Notes: generated from the sequence alone by a model not told the origin. Numbered from the stretch's first letter, positions 8,462-17,028 are shown. The stretch: 64,000 nt of DNA from Methanocorpusculum sp. UBA424 (GCA_002498375.1 DAHC01000005.1:87149-151148); one strand, 5' to 3'. Made by a program: numbers and translations.

Positions 8462-9120
8462 AAAAAATATCAACCGGAGCTGCTGGACTTGACACTCTTC
8501 TCGGCGGCGGCATTGAGCCCCGTATGATCACCCAGTTTTTTGGAGAGGCAGGGTCGGGAAAGAGTACGCTTTGTATGCTGGCAGCCGTTTCGGTGCTTCG
8601 AAAAGGTATCGGCGTTGTCTATATCGACTCGGAAGGATTCTCCATCGAGCGTTTTTCACAGATCGCCGGTTCCTCTACCGAGGAGTGCGCCAAGCATCTC
8701 TACGTGTTTGAGCCGGCTACCTTTGCCGAACAGGGTCTGATGATCTCCGAGTCGGAGCAGCTGATCAAATCAGGGACAGCCGGGCTGATCGTGCTTGACT
8801 CAGCAACTGCTCTTTACCGTGTGGAACAGATGGATACAAAAGACGCTCTTTCGATGCTTTCGCGTCAGATGATGGTGCTTCTGGGAATTGCCAAGAGATA
8901 CGACATCCCGGTCCTTATTACAAATCAGGTGTTCATGGACATCGATCGTCATCGGCTGAGCGGTCTTGGAGGAACTGCGCTGTCTCACATCTCAAAAGCG
9001 ATCATCCGTGTGGAAAAACACGATGGGTTCAGGCGTGCCGTCGTTTCTAAACACCGGTCCCGCGCTGAAGGCATGTCCTGGGAGTTTGTTCTAACCGGCA
9101 CCGGGGTCAGGGATCGCTGA
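8446..9120 (+). CDS. radB: DNA repair and recombination protein RadB
   Basis: This 224-residue RecA/RadA-fold ATPase has a Walker A motif GEAGSGKST at 33-41 and a Walker B segment LIVLDS at 114-119. It lacks the N-terminal helix-hairpin-helix domain of RadA, and its length fits RadB (220-230 aa). RadB is a euryarchaeal RadA paralogue that modulates homologous recombination and interacts with Hjc or polymerase D in other species. LGGTALSHISKAIIRVEK near the C-terminus is a typical RecA-core segment. The start overlaps larC by 16 bases, indicating co-expression. A palindromic element begins about 17 bp after the stop codon. Confidence 0.92.
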   Translation: MEDAVKKISTGAAGLDTLLGGGIEPRMITQFFGEAGSGKSTLCMLAAVSVLRKGIGVVYIDSEGFSIERFSQIAGSSTEECAKHLYVFEPATFAEQGLMISESEQLIKSGTAGLIVLDSATALYRVEQMDTKDALSMLSRQMMVLLGIAKRYDIPVLITNQVFMDIDRHRLSGLGGTALSHISKAIIRVEKHDGFRRAVVSKHRSRAEGMSWEFVLTGTGVRDR

Positions 9121-9136
9121 CTGCCGCCGTTTTTGA

Positions 9137-9645
9137 TTAAAATAGGAGTTACGCGGTGTTGATATGGCTCCAGTTCCGGAAGGAGTTTGTTGGGTGTGGA
9201 AGCATGAGAAAAAACAAACCGCGAATCTCCGCGAATTAACGCGAATCGCATTTTTCTTGCGCCGTCGTGCTCTGCTCCGGCTAATCGCCTACGCAGGAAT
9301 CACACGCCGTCTGGAAAAATGCTGGGGAAAAACCGGCGTGCCGGTTTTTCTCTCCGTAACCTTCTCATTTTGTGTAATCATAAAAATAATGAAACAACAG
9401 AAAAACCCGCACGCGGGTTTTTCCGATAGCATTTTTCAAGAGAGGGTGCGATTCCTGCGTAGGCGATTAGCCGAAGCAGAGCACCCGAACGTAAGGAAAA
9501 TGCGATTCGCGTTAATTCGCGGAGATTCGCGGTTAAATATTCTTTTGTGTCTACACTAATCTCGTGAACGAAATCGACGTACATCTCAAAGGACCTCAGT
9601 TATTTTTTTCCGGTTGAGATCACACCGCGTAAGTCCTATTAAAAA
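9137..9645. repeat. Large imperfect palindromic element with terminal inverted repeats (copy 1)
   Basis: The left end (ATAGGAGTTACGCGGTGTTG, from 9143) is the reverse complement, with few differences, of the right end near 9619-9640 (CACACCGCGTAAGTCCTATT). Inside, the segment starting CCGCGAATCTCCGCG at about 9219 reappears inverted near 9505-9535. The segment GGCTAATCGCCTACGCAGGA (9278) reappears inverted at about 9449. Near the centre each arm has its own GC hairpin. Open frames here are mirror artefacts of the palindrome. The architecture is like a MITE or other non-coding mobile element; no transposase is visible. A diverged relative lies at about 16440-17013. Confidence 0.85.
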
Positions 9646-9658
9646 AAGTATTGCTGTT

Positions 9659-10618
9659 TTACGCTTGGGATTCAGAATCGAGTACTGCACAGACGTTTTC
9701 GGTTGTATCTCTGATCAGTTTTACCGATTTTGCAAACATCTTCTCTTCTTCTTCAGATAACTTCACGCCGATCGGGAACACACCCCCGCGTGTTATCCGG
9801 GCAGGAACACTCACGCATACGCCTTCGTGTCCGAACACCTCGCGGCGGATCTGTGTGGAGACGGTGAGCATCCGGTTTTCATCCTCGACGATGGTTCGTA
9901 CCAGTGTTGCGATCGCATCGCCGGGACCGTAGACCGTTGCTCCTTTTGCCTGGATTATGTAGGATCCGCTTGATTTCACCCGCTGGATCATCTCTTCACG
10001 CGGGAGTTTTGCAACGCCCATAAGATTGTCGATCTGGATACCGCCGACCGTCGTCGCTGACCACATCGGGACCATGGTGTCGCCGTGTTCGCCGATGATG
10101 CGGGTATGTATCTCACTGACGTGTACGTTGAAAAATTCCGCAAGGCATGCCTTGAGCCGCATCGAATCAAGATGGGTTCCAAGACCAAACACTCTGTGCG
10201 GCATCATCCCCGAATACTTCAACGCGACCGTCGTCATGATATCCACGGGATTTGTTACGACAAGCAGGATGGCTTCCGGTGCCATCCGTCCGATCTGTTC
10301 GGCATATCCTTTTACAATCCGTGCATTCTCAAGAGCCAGATCCAGACGGGTCTGTGTAGCTTTTCTTGGAATGCCGGACGTAAGAACGATTATATCAGAA
10401 CCGCGAAGCTCTTTTGGCGTTGTACCAAACGTTACACGGGTATTCGTTCCGCGTGCCGCAAAAGAGTCCATCATATCATGGGCGAGACCATCCAGATATT
10501 GTTCATTTCCAGGTCTGCCGTACAGGCACATTTCCTGTACATGCGGAAATTGGGATACGGCATGTGCTACATATGAGCCTACCTGACCCGTTGCACCGAT
10601 AATCGTCACTTTTGCCAT
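9659..10618 (-). CDS. mdh: Malate dehydrogenase (LDH/MDH family)
   Basis: The 319-residue protein has the nucleotide-binding glycine motif GATGQVGS at 8-15. It also has VVTNPVDIMTT at 120-130, LGTHLDSMRLK around 147-157 and the catalytic-histidine motif IGEHGD at 175-180. It interconverts malate and oxaloacetate with NAD(P)H; in methanogens this serves the partial tricarboxylic acid pathway. I chose ATG at 10618 because MAKVTIIGATGQ is the family start; the open frame runs 22 codons further into the SRP RNA. The start is only 19 bases after the SRP RNA 3' end, on the same strand. Confidence 0.92.
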   Translation of the reverse strand: MAKVTIIGATGQVGSYVAHAVSQFPHVQEMCLYGRPGNEQYLDGLAHDMMDSFAARGTNTRVTFGTTPKELRGSDIIVLTSGIPRKATQTRLDLALENARIVKGYAEQIGRMAPEAILLVVTNPVDIMTTVALKYSGMMPHRVFGLGTHLDSMRLKACLAEFFNVHVSEIHTRIIGEHGDTMVPMWSATTVGGIQIDNLMGVAKLPREEMIQRVKSSGSYIIQAKGATVYGPGDAIATLVRTIVEDENRMLTVSTQIRREVFGHEGVCVSVPARITRGGVFPIGVKLSEEEEKMFAKSVKLIRDTTENVCAVLDSESQA

Positions 10619-10637
10619 AAGAACCCTTAAAAGATAA

Positions 10638-10947
10638 TTGGGACACGTTCTCGGTTGGAAGCGCATATCCAACTTCTGTTGCATATCCCTTCTCCGCCCC
10701 GCAACCCTGCGGGCGCCATGCGTTTACGGTAAGGTCTGCTCCCTTCCGGGCCTGAACCGGTGCCCACAACAATGAGATAATACATCCCTCCGGATGTATC
10801 CATCACATCCGCTGACCTCGCAGGACAAGGTATCAACGTTGGAACATGCAACATATGAAGGACTGACACAGCCGTCCTCAAACTTCGTCCCCTGCGTATT
10901 GGCAGTTTCAGGTTACAGGTGACGCCAAGCCACCCGGACTAGTCCCA
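10638..10947 (-). ncRNA. ffs: Archaeal signal recognition particle RNA (7S RNA)
   Basis: Read on the minus strand, the 5' domain contains GACTAGTCCGGGTGGCTTGG followed by CGTCACCTGTAACC, the conserved archaeal start of SRP RNA. The S domain contains GTTCAGGCCCGGAAGGGAGC with a GGAA tetraloop (plus-strand bases 10744-10747), the SRP54-binding helix 8. The ends pair as helix 1: TTGGGAC at 10947-10941 with GTCCCAA at 10644-10638. This gives about 310 nt, the usual archaeal length. The RNA, with SRP19 and SRP54, targets nascent membrane and secreted proteins. Exact ends are uncertain by a few bases. Confidence 0.92.
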
Positions 10948-10980
10948 ATATATATGGGATGCCCGGAGAATAAAATGATG
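10947..10980 (-). promoter_or_regulatory. Promoter of SRP RNA
   Basis: On the minus strand an A/T-rich TATA-like run (CATTTTATTC, 10977-10968) lies about 25 bp upstream of the predicted RNA start. A second run, CATATATATTGGG (10956-10944), lies too close to the start to serve it. Assignment rests on spacing only. Confidence 0.45.
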
Positions 10981-11246
10981 TAGGGTATGGAACGGGTTTT
11001 TGTCTTCTCCTGGACCTTTGGGGTGATAAAAACAGTTCTACCATCTTTGCGGACTCTTTGTCCCCAAGCTGACGTCAACCTGCAGAAAATAATGCCCAGG
11101 GAGTTTGAAACCCACGCGAGCATCCCGGAAAAAACCTCTGTTATTCAGCTGAACCGACCTTCTCCTTTTGAAATCTCACAATTATTTCGCGTAGTTCTGC
11201 ATAAAAAAAATATTCGCTGTTTCCTCCGCGGCACGAAAATGTGCGG
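10948..11246. other. Intergenic stretch without a recognised gene
   Basis: Apart from the SRP RNA promoter, no gene is supported here. A plus-strand open frame of 120 codons starts at 10987. It has no recognisable domain and runs into the C-terminal coding part of the M23 lipoprotein on the other strand, so it is probably not expressed. An A-run near 11205 lies just beyond the end of the M23 lipoprotein gene and could be its terminator (T-rich on the minus strand). Confidence 0.5.
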
Positions 11247-12473
11247 TCAGGGCATTCTCAGGATCTCCCAGCCGGTCGGAAGAACGTTCTGCCGGACAGA
11301 CGGGGGTTGTTTGCTCACGAAAAATTCATCAAGCCCTCCCCAAAACTGAGCCATCGTATATCCCGGATCCTCCATCCTCTTCTGTGCAAGCGAGGTATCG
11401 ATCATCCCGATGACCTCAAAGGAACGGTACACATGCGGGTAGCCTTCTGCACCAAGGAACGACGCCTTGCCGGTCACTACCTGGAAATGCAGATGCGGAA
11501 GATCTGAATTGCCGCTGTTTCCCATCAGGCCGATCACCTGTCCTTCTGTAACCTTCTCCCCTTTCGCGACCCTGATCGAGCCCGGGATAAGGTGGGCATA
11601 GCAGGCATACTTGTCATTCCCCATATCGATGATAACGTAATTACCGGCTGCATTTTCGAATGTTATCTTCCGCTGGGCATAGATCTCTTCATAATCGGGC
11701 AGCCCGTCCAGAACATCCGCTACCGTCCCGTTGGAAACCGAGAAGATCTCTTTTCCATATCCCAGATAATTCTTTGCGAGGGATGCATCTCCGGTTACGG
11801 CGGATCCGGTGTCGGGATCGACATAGAGCCAGTCCTGCGCATACTTCTGCGGAACGCGGGTCACCGAGTCCTGGGTGATCTGGTCAAGGAAGTGGTGCGT
11901 CACAGCCTCGCTCGTTTCGATCGCGATCCATCCGGGTCCGCGGACAGGGGAGCCAATAGTCACCGGTCTAAGATCCTTGCGGACCTTTACCGTTCCCCCT
12001 GTTATCTCCGCGGTCTCCTGCCCGCTCCCGGTCTTGAACGTGACCCGATGCGTCAGCGAATCGGGAACGCTGTCCTCCCCGACGGTGAACCAGATCGAGA
12101 TGCGCGGGTGAGACAATTTGCTCGTGCCGTTTTTCAGTTCCTCCGCGGTCGGCAGGGGGTCACTGATCTGGTGACAGAGTTTTGAGAGAAGATCTCCCTC
12201 GGCAGACCAGAGGATCTTTCCTTTGGCGGGGTCGATCACCTCGATTTTTACCGGCGTGAAGGTCTGATTTTCGGGCAGTCCGAACGCAATCTCATATGCC
12301 AGATTTATGCCGTTACTGCCGGCGACCGGGATCGGGGGGACCGGAATGGTCATGCTGATCTCCGGCGTTCCTGCCTGATGGGGCGGATCTGCCGGCTGAA
12401 GACAGCCTGCAGTGATCAGAAGGGTGACCAGCATCAGGCATAAGAGAAGAGGGATATGATACGTTTTAGACAT
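11247..12473 (-). CDS. M23 family metallopeptidase lipoprotein
   Basis: This 408-residue protein begins with a lipoprotein signal: a hydrophobic stretch followed by ITAGC, so Cys24 would be the lipidated residue. The C-terminal third has the LytM/M23 signature: QDWLYVD, then a YGKEIFSVSNGTV segment and finally DLPHLHFQV with the HxH zinc pair. M23 enzymes are zinc endopeptidases that usually cut glycine-rich or peptidoglycan cross-links. Methanomicrobiales lack murein, so the target may be S-layer or other surface protein, or prey or competitor cell walls (inference). It sits alone, anchored outside the membrane. Confidence 0.85.
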   Translation of the reverse strand: MSKTYHIPLLLCLMLVTLLITAGCLQPADPPHQAGTPEISMTIPVPPIPVAGSNGINLAYEIAFGLPENQTFTPVKIEVIDPAKGKILWSAEGDLLSKLCHQISDPLPTAEELKNGTSKLSHPRISIWFTVGEDSVPDSLTHRVTFKTGSGQETAEITGGTVKVRKDLRPVTIGSPVRGPGWIAIETSEAVTHHFLDQITQDSVTRVPQKYAQDWLYVDPDTGSAVTGDASLAKNYLGYGKEIFSVSNGTVADVLDGLPDYEEIYAQRKITFENAAGNYVIIDMGNDKYACYAHLIPGSIRVAKGEKVTEGQVIGLMGNSGNSDLPHLHFQVVTGKASFLGAEGYPHVYRSFEVIGMIDTSLAQKRMEDPGYTMAQFWGGLDEFFVSKQPPSVRQNVLPTGWEILRMP

Positions 12474-12667
12474 GATTACCGTATTTTCAAATTGCCGTGT
12501 TGAATGATAAAGTACATGTATTATCAGATATGTTCATGTGCGGAGAAAAATCATCACCGTCGGATCTGCGCGTTCTTTTCCTCAGCAGAAGCGAAACGAA
12601 AAATAGAGTATTGTTTATGTTCCAACGGCGGCTCCAGTCACATTTTGTTTGGAAAATGCAAAGAGAA

Positions 12668-12739
12668 TGGGCCCGGAGGGGTTCGAACCCACGACCACCC
12701 GGTTATGAGCCGGGCGCTCCACCACTAAGCTACAGGCCC
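12668..12739 (-). tRNA. tRNA with CAT anticodon (Met, or Ile2)
   Basis: On the minus strand it folds as acceptor GGGCCTG/CGGGCCC, D arm GCTT-AGTGGTG-GAGC, anticodon arm CCGGC... with loop CTCATAA, and T loop TTCGAAC. It is 72 nt with discriminator A and no encoded CCA. The T stem has one T-T mismatch (positions 50-64). CAT could mean elongator Met or lysidine/agmatidine-type Ile2; the sequence alone does not settle this. Confidence 0.93.
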
Positions 12740-12914
12740 GCAGAGAGAAGTACGTAAAACGGGTTTGTGGTTTGAAACCACGCGCCCTCAAAATTTGTTC
12801 CCTTGCAGAAGAACATATCATATTTGGTATGCTGATAGATAAAGGTGTTTGTTTATTCGCTGAAAATGCAGGACATGTGTTTTGAAAAAAAACTACACAA
12901 AAAACAAAAAGAAA

Positions 12915-12987
12915 CGCCGCCAACAGGACTCGAACCTGTGACATGCTGGTTAACAGCCAGCCACTCTACCAACTGAGTTATGGCGGC
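12915..12987 (-). tRNA. tRNA-Asn (GTT)
   Basis: On the minus strand the acceptor GCCGCCA pairs with TGGCGGC. The D arm contains ACTCAGTTGGTAGAGT, the anticodon loop is CTGTTAA (GTT), and the T arm is ACAGG-TTCGAGT-CCTGT. Length is 73 nt with discriminator G and no encoded CCA. It is in the same orientation as the CAT tRNA, about 175 bp upstream of it. Confidence 0.96.
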
Positions 12988-13046
12988 ACAGTTGTGTTGC
13001 CTAATTACATGGGTGGGTCATTGTATTAAAGATTATGATTTTAGCG

Positions 13047-13334
13047 TCATTTTTCCTGGTGTAAAGAAGCAAGACACGTAATGAGTTTTTCCAAATCCTG
13101 ATTAAAGTTCGTCAGCATCTCATAGGCCTTCGGCGTGGCGACAGCACCGGACGGCGTCGCTTTGATATACTGCATCTGCTCTAAAACCCGCAGAGAATAC
13201 CGAATTCTGTGCTGAGGCTGGCCGAGTTCTTCAGTCAGTTTCATAATGCCGATCGGACCCTGGCGTGCAACAACACGCATGACGGACAGGTGGCGTTCAA
13301 GTAATTCTACTTCTCCAGTGATTTTACTAAGCAT
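13047..13334 (-). CDS. Small winged-helix transcriptional regulator
   Basis: The 95-residue protein reads as a winged helix-turn-helix: ERHLSVMRVVARQGPIGIMK, then TEELGQPQHRIRYSLRVLEQ (recognition helix) and a wing at MQYIKATPSGAVATPKAYEM. The C-terminal helix may dimerise. It has no sensor domain. Its start overlaps the stop of the membrane-protein gene at 13334-13690 (TAATG), so the two are co-transcribed. Similar short archaeal regulators are common in methanogens, but the target is unknown. Its own operon is a plausible target. Confidence 0.75.
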   Translation of the reverse strand: MLSKITGEVELLERHLSVMRVVARQGPIGIMKLTEELGQPQHRIRYSLRVLEQMQYIKATPSGAVATPKAYEMLTNFNQDLEKLITCLASLHQEK

Positions 13335-13690
13335 TATTTCTCCACATTTTTCGAGGCCGATTCTTCTTCGCGCATCTCCTCTTCGAGTTCTGCACGGATA
13401 CGCGCACGGTATTCTTCCTGTTCCTTCTGCATCTGGGCAAGACGTTCTTCTTTTGTTGTTCCGTGAACATCAAGCCAGGCTTTGGTAGCGCGGTATTTTG
13501 GAATAAATACGGCAATACTGATTATAAAAATGACTATACAGAGGATCACGATCGGTATTTTGAGCCAGATCGAGTCAGGAACCAGGAAGAATACAATGAT
13601 TGCCGCAGCTGCTGCAAATATCAGGATGTTTAAGATAACTACGAGAACCGTAAATTTTCCCTTAAACTGCGTCCGCTCGGTTTCATCCAT
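13334..13690 (-). CDS. Small membrane protein with two TM segments and a charged coiled-coil tail
   Basis: From ATG 13690 the protein is 118 residues. Two adjacent hydrophobic segments (about 14-37 and 43-65) are followed by a highly charged helical tail rich in E, R and K (EERLAQMQKEQEEYRARIRA). The long open frame extends 114 codons upstream, but that stretch overlaps the divergent M24 peptidase gene and has no membrane or family character, so I reject it. No named family recognised. Translational coupling with the downstream winged-helix gene suggests a regulator-membrane-partner pair. Confidence 0.7.
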   Translation of the reverse strand: MDETERTQFKGKFTVLVVILNILIFAAAAAIIVFFLVPDSIWLKIPIVILCIVIFIISIAVFIPKYRATKAWLDVHGTTKEERLAQMQKEQEEYRARIRAELEEEMREEESASKNVEK

Positions 13691-13755
13691 TATAAGTACA
13701 TCAGTGTCCCAAAGATAAAAACTACATCTCTTTAGAGCGCCAATAATGAGGAAGT

Positions 13756-14889
13756 ATGAAGCGGCTTTTGGAAGAACTGGAAAAACATGCATGTGATGCC
13801 TATGTTGCATACGACTCGTCAGACGATGCGGATATGCGGTATCTTTCGGGTTTTCTGGCATCGGACCCCTATATCTACGTATTTTCAAAAGACGGCGTCG
13901 CGACCTTAATCGTCTCATCCATGGAAGAAACGCGTGCGCGCTATGAGTCAGCGTGTAGCATAGTGACACGTATCTCCGCAGGCCTGCCTGAGCTTCTGAA
14001 AGAATATCATGATCCCGATCTGGCGACGGCACATATGATCAAAAATTTTGCAGGTTCGCGCCTGTTGATCCCCCCCTCAATGCCGGTCGGTTTTGCCCAT
14101 ACCCTCGCGGAAGTTGCCGAAGTCATCATAGATTCCGGGACGATCGCCAAAATCCGGAGCATAAAAACCGAGGACGAAATTACCAATATGCGCTATGTCC
14201 AGAAGATGAATGAGGTCGCCGTCCGCGCAGCCGTCGATGCCGTCAGAAAATCGGAGCCGGACAACAGAGGTATTCTGATGCTCGAAGATGCTCCCCTTAC
14301 ATCAGAAAGGATCCGCGACATCATCCACTTCGCTCTTCGGCCCTTCAACTGCGAAGACATCGATACGATCGTCTCCTGCGGCGAGGCATCATCCATGCCG
14401 CATGCGCGCGGCACCGGCCCGCTGTATGCAAACCAGCCGATCGTGATGGATGTGTTTCCGAGAAGTGAACTGACAGGATATTTCGCCGATATGACAAGGA
14501 CCGTATCCAAAGGTGCCCCCTCTGATGAGATCGTCAGGATGTATGATGCCGTACAAAAAGCAAAAGAACTCGCCGTATCGATGATCCGGCCGGGAGTGAC
14601 CGGTGCTTCGGTTTATTCTGCCGTTGTGGAATTTTTCCGGGAGAACGGCTATGAAACGGCCGGATCCTCGGGATTCACGCATAGTCTTGGTCACGGCGTC
14701 GGTCTGGAGATCCACGAAGCTCCATCCCTTTCTCCGTCCGGCGGCGAACTGAAAGTTGGGCATGTTATCACGCTTGAGCCGGGTCTCTATTATCAGGGGA
14801 TCGGCGGCGTCAGGCTCGAGGACATGGGTGTTGTGACAAGTGATGGATTTGACAGCTTTACGTGCTTTGAAGAAAAATTAGTAGTATAG
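13756..14889 (+). CDS. M24 family Xaa-Pro aminopeptidase-like protein
   Basis: The 377-residue protein has a creatinase-type N-terminal domain (about 1-130) and a pita-bread peptidase domain. Metal-binding segments are visible: PIVMDVFPRSELTGYFADMTR (D and D), GFTHSLGHGVGLEIHE (H), VITLEPGLY (E) and GGVRLEDMGVV (E), so all five dinuclear metal ligands appear present. These enzymes release an N-terminal residue before proline, or hydrolyse related dipeptides, in the cytoplasm. It is divergent from the 13690 membrane-protein gene and ends 4 bp before the methionine aminopeptidase gene, so both M24 enzymes share an operon. Confidence 0.88.
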   Translation: MKRLLEELEKHACDAYVAYDSSDDADMRYLSGFLASDPYIYVFSKDGVATLIVSSMEETRARYESACSIVTRISAGLPELLKEYHDPDLATAHMIKNFAGSRLLIPPSMPVGFAHTLAEVAEVIIDSGTIAKIRSIKTEDEITNMRYVQKMNEVAVRAAVDAVRKSEPDNRGILMLEDAPLTSERIRDIIHFALRPFNCEDIDTIVSCGEASSMPHARGTGPLYANQPIVMDVFPRSELTGYFADMTRTVSKGAPSDEIVRMYDAVQKAKELAVSMIRPGVTGASVYSAVVEFFRENGYETAGSSGFTHSLGHGVGLEIHEAPSLSPSGGELKVGHVITLEPGLYYQGIGGVRLEDMGVVTSDGFDSFTCFEEKLVV

Positions 14890-14893
14890 AATT

Positions 14894-15769
14894 ATGAACG
14901 ATAACGAACTGGATACCTACATAGAGGCAGGCCGGGTGGCAAAAACCGTTCTGCATAAATGTGCTGCCGAGATAAAACCGGGTGTCGGCCTTGCGGACAT
15001 TTTCGATATGGTCTTAGAGGAGATCTCAGCGGCCGGCGTTTCCCACTCATTCCCGCCGAATATTTCTTTGAATAATTGTGCCGCCCACGATACTGCTTCG
15101 CCGGACGAGGAACGGATATTTGCTGAAGGGGATCTGATAAAACTGGATATCGGGACCCACATCGACGGGTACATCGCGGACACTGCCGTTACGGTAGATC
15201 TTGGTGATCATGCTTCATTATGCGAGGCATCACGCGCAGCTCTTGATGCTGCGATCAATGTTGTCGCGCCGGAAGTAGTGGTCAGCGAGATCGGCGCGGT
15301 CGTCGAAGAAACCATCACATCATTTGGCTACAAGCCGATCATCAACCTGACAGGCCATGGCATTGCCCGCTATAACCCGCATCATGGTCTCTCTATTCCC
15401 AACACGGGAAGATTCGGCAGTGCAGTATTAAGGGAAGATATGGTTATTGCCATCGAACCCTTCGCATCTACCGGCTCCGGTATGACCCATGAGACTCCGC
15501 GAGGCGAGATATATCAGGTGGTCGGGGACGCCCCGGTCAGATCTCCGGCCGGCCGGAAAATCATGAAAAAGGCGGAAGAGATGCACGGTATGCCTTTTGC
15601 CCGCCGCTGGCTGAATGTTCCAAAAGCAGAACTGGCTCTTCCCACCCTTCTTCGTCAGGGGAACCTCTTTTTGTATCACTGCTTATCGGATGTTCCTGAA
15701 TCATTTGTCTCTCAGTTCGAACACACGATCATCGTGACCGCAGACGGCGCTCTCGTAACGACCAGATAA
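14894..15769 (+). CDS. map: Methionine aminopeptidase, type II
   Basis: This 291-residue M24 enzyme removes initiator methionine from nascent proteins. Metal ligands appear in IKLDIGTHIDGYIADTAVTV (two Asp), NLTGHGIARYNPHHG (His), VIAIEPFAS (Glu) and QFEHTIIV (Glu). An insert of about 60 residues between the last His-region and the terminal Glu, including RRWLNVPKAELALPTLLRQG, is the helical subdomain that defines the archaeal/eukaryotic type II enzyme. Length is normal for archaea (about 290-300). It follows the Xaa-Pro peptidase gene by 4 bp. Confidence 0.95.
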   Translation: MNDNELDTYIEAGRVAKTVLHKCAAEIKPGVGLADIFDMVLEEISAAGVSHSFPPNISLNNCAAHDTASPDEERIFAEGDLIKLDIGTHIDGYIADTAVTVDLGDHASLCEASRAALDAAINVVAPEVVVSEIGAVVEETITSFGYKPIINLTGHGIARYNPHHGLSIPNTGRFGSAVLREDMVIAIEPFASTGSGMTHETPRGEIYQVVGDAPVRSPAGRKIMKKAEEMHGMPFARRWLNVPKAELALPTLLRQGNLFLYHCLSDVPESFVSQFEHTIIVTADGALVTTR

Positions 15770-15932
15770 AAAAGAAGAATATCTCCACCTTTTTTTATGA
15801 CAGCGAAAGTCGCAAACTTTCCGTTGATACGCATTATATTCCAACCATGGTGATATTGTAACCGCCGGTACCCCCTCACATTATCTTTTTACCCGCAACA
15901 ATTTTATCATTATTGCGAATCCATTTAAATAT

Positions 15933-16205
15933 ATGAAATGCTTTGATTTGGAACTTATTAAAAAAATATTAACTGATTCTGAAATAAAAGCGGCGGTGAT
16001 AGGATTATATGAAGATTGGGATAATACAAAAGAAATAATCTTTAAAGATGGTCAGTATTATTTTGATAATATCCCCAAATACCTTACAGAAAAAACACCG
16101 ATGATAGAAACAACATTAAAACAGGGTTTTTCGATTCGTTTACCCTGCTATGAGGAGATGGATCAAAAGAAATATTATAATTTAACAATAAAGCCAAGAA
16201 TTTAG
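15933..16205 (+). CDS. Hypothetical protein, AT-rich orphan
   Basis: This 90-residue frame is not recognised. It is acidic and lysine-rich (KKILTDSEIKAAVIGLYEDW, DGQYYFDNIPKYLTEK) without membrane segments. Its codons are far richer in A and T than neighbouring genes, a common sign of recent arrival. A TATA-like run (TTTAAATATA) ends right at the proposed ATG, which would be too close for that promoter; another A/T run lies near 15898-15908. It sits just upstream of a palindromic element, so it may be cargo, or an old fragment. Confidence 0.5.
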   Translation: MKCFDLELIKKILTDSEIKAAVIGLYEDWDNTKEIIFKDGQYYFDNIPKYLTEKTPMIETTLKQGFSIRLPCYEEMDQKKYYNLTIKPRI

Positions 16206-16439
16206 ATTATATTTATGGATAATACACGAACTCAAGAGTAATGTGGGCTGAGAATAAACGACAACCGATTTTTCTTTCGTCTGTGTGAAGATTTGTTTTT
16301 TTCTCAGATCATTTTTGGTTGAGCGTGAGACAATAAAAAATACGACCCGTTGATCTCATTTTATTTGAGATGAAGTTTTTCCGTTCATTAACTGACTTTG
16401 ACAGTTAGCTGAAAAAAACCGGAAGACCCAACCGATAAA
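16206..16439. other. AT-rich intergenic stretch
   Basis: No gene is seen. The segment is AT-rich like the orphan frame before it and includes a short dyad TTGATCTCATTTTATTTGAGAT (16350-16371; arms ATCTCA/TGAGAT) plus T-runs that could terminate transcription. Another dyad, TAACTGACTTTGACAGTTAG, lies at 16388-16407. Both may be terminators. Confidence 0.4.
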
Positions 16440-17013
16440 ATTGACGTACTACTGAGATGTACTTCGATTTCGTGTACGGCATTAGTGCGGATACATGAGA
16501 TAAAACCAACCGCGAATCGGCGCGAATCCCGCAAGCCGTTGGCTTGCTCCCAGAATCGGATTTGCTTTTCCTCACTTTCGCAATCCAGCTTCGCTGTCTT
16601 GCTCATCCCTCATCGGGAACGTTCGGGCAAATCCTGTCGGCGCCCCAGCGCCTCCCAACGGCAATTTCCCTCATTTTAAGATTATATTTTAAAAGAACTT
16701 TTTTTTTGACGAAGGATAACGCTCTGAATATTCCTCACAGGAGCCGCTGGGGCGGCGACAGGATTTGCCCGAACGGTCCCGATGAAGGGACGAGCCGTTG
16801 GGCCAAGCAAGTCGATAGACTTGCGACTAGGCCTAACGAGCGAGAGTGAGGATCCGCAAATCCGATTCGCTTCGCCCGAAGGGCGGGATTCGCGCCGATT
16901 CGCGGTTGTTTTTTTCTCTTGTGTCTCCTCTAATCCCGTACACCAAATCGCAGTACATCTCATAAGTACAGCAGTTTTTCTCGTTCGAGATCACAACACC
17001 GCGTAACCCCTAT
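16440..17013. repeat. Large imperfect palindromic element (copy 2)
   Basis: The arms mirror each other around about 16700. GAGATGTACTTCGATTTCGT (16455) matches the complement of the segment near 16940-16965, the AACCGCGAATCGGCGCGAAT segment (16508) reappears inverted near 16888, and GTTCGGGCAAATCCTGTCGG (16620) reappears inverted near 16760-16775. The right end (CACCGCGTAACCCCTATAAA) and about 100 bp before it match the right end of the 9.1-9.6 kb element. I cannot find a matching left terminus, so this copy may be truncated there. It contains a GCAAGTCGATAGACTTGC hairpin word also used by other repeats here. Confidence 0.8.
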
Positions 17014-17028
17014 AAAAAAAGGAAAAAA

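Noticed and set aside
9164..9584. Two similar open frames on opposite strands (both containing RLIAYAGI)
   Set aside because: They are the same DNA read in the two arms of the palindrome. Neither has a known domain, and both follow the palindrome limits.
10987..11349. 120-codon plus-strand frame after the SRP RNA
   Set aside because: No domain, and its end overlaps the strongly supported M23 lipoprotein gene on the other strand.
13691..14032. 114-codon upstream extension of the small membrane-protein gene
   Set aside because: It lies opposite the N-terminus of the M24 peptidase gene and its composition (many Arg, Pro, His) is that of a shadow frame.
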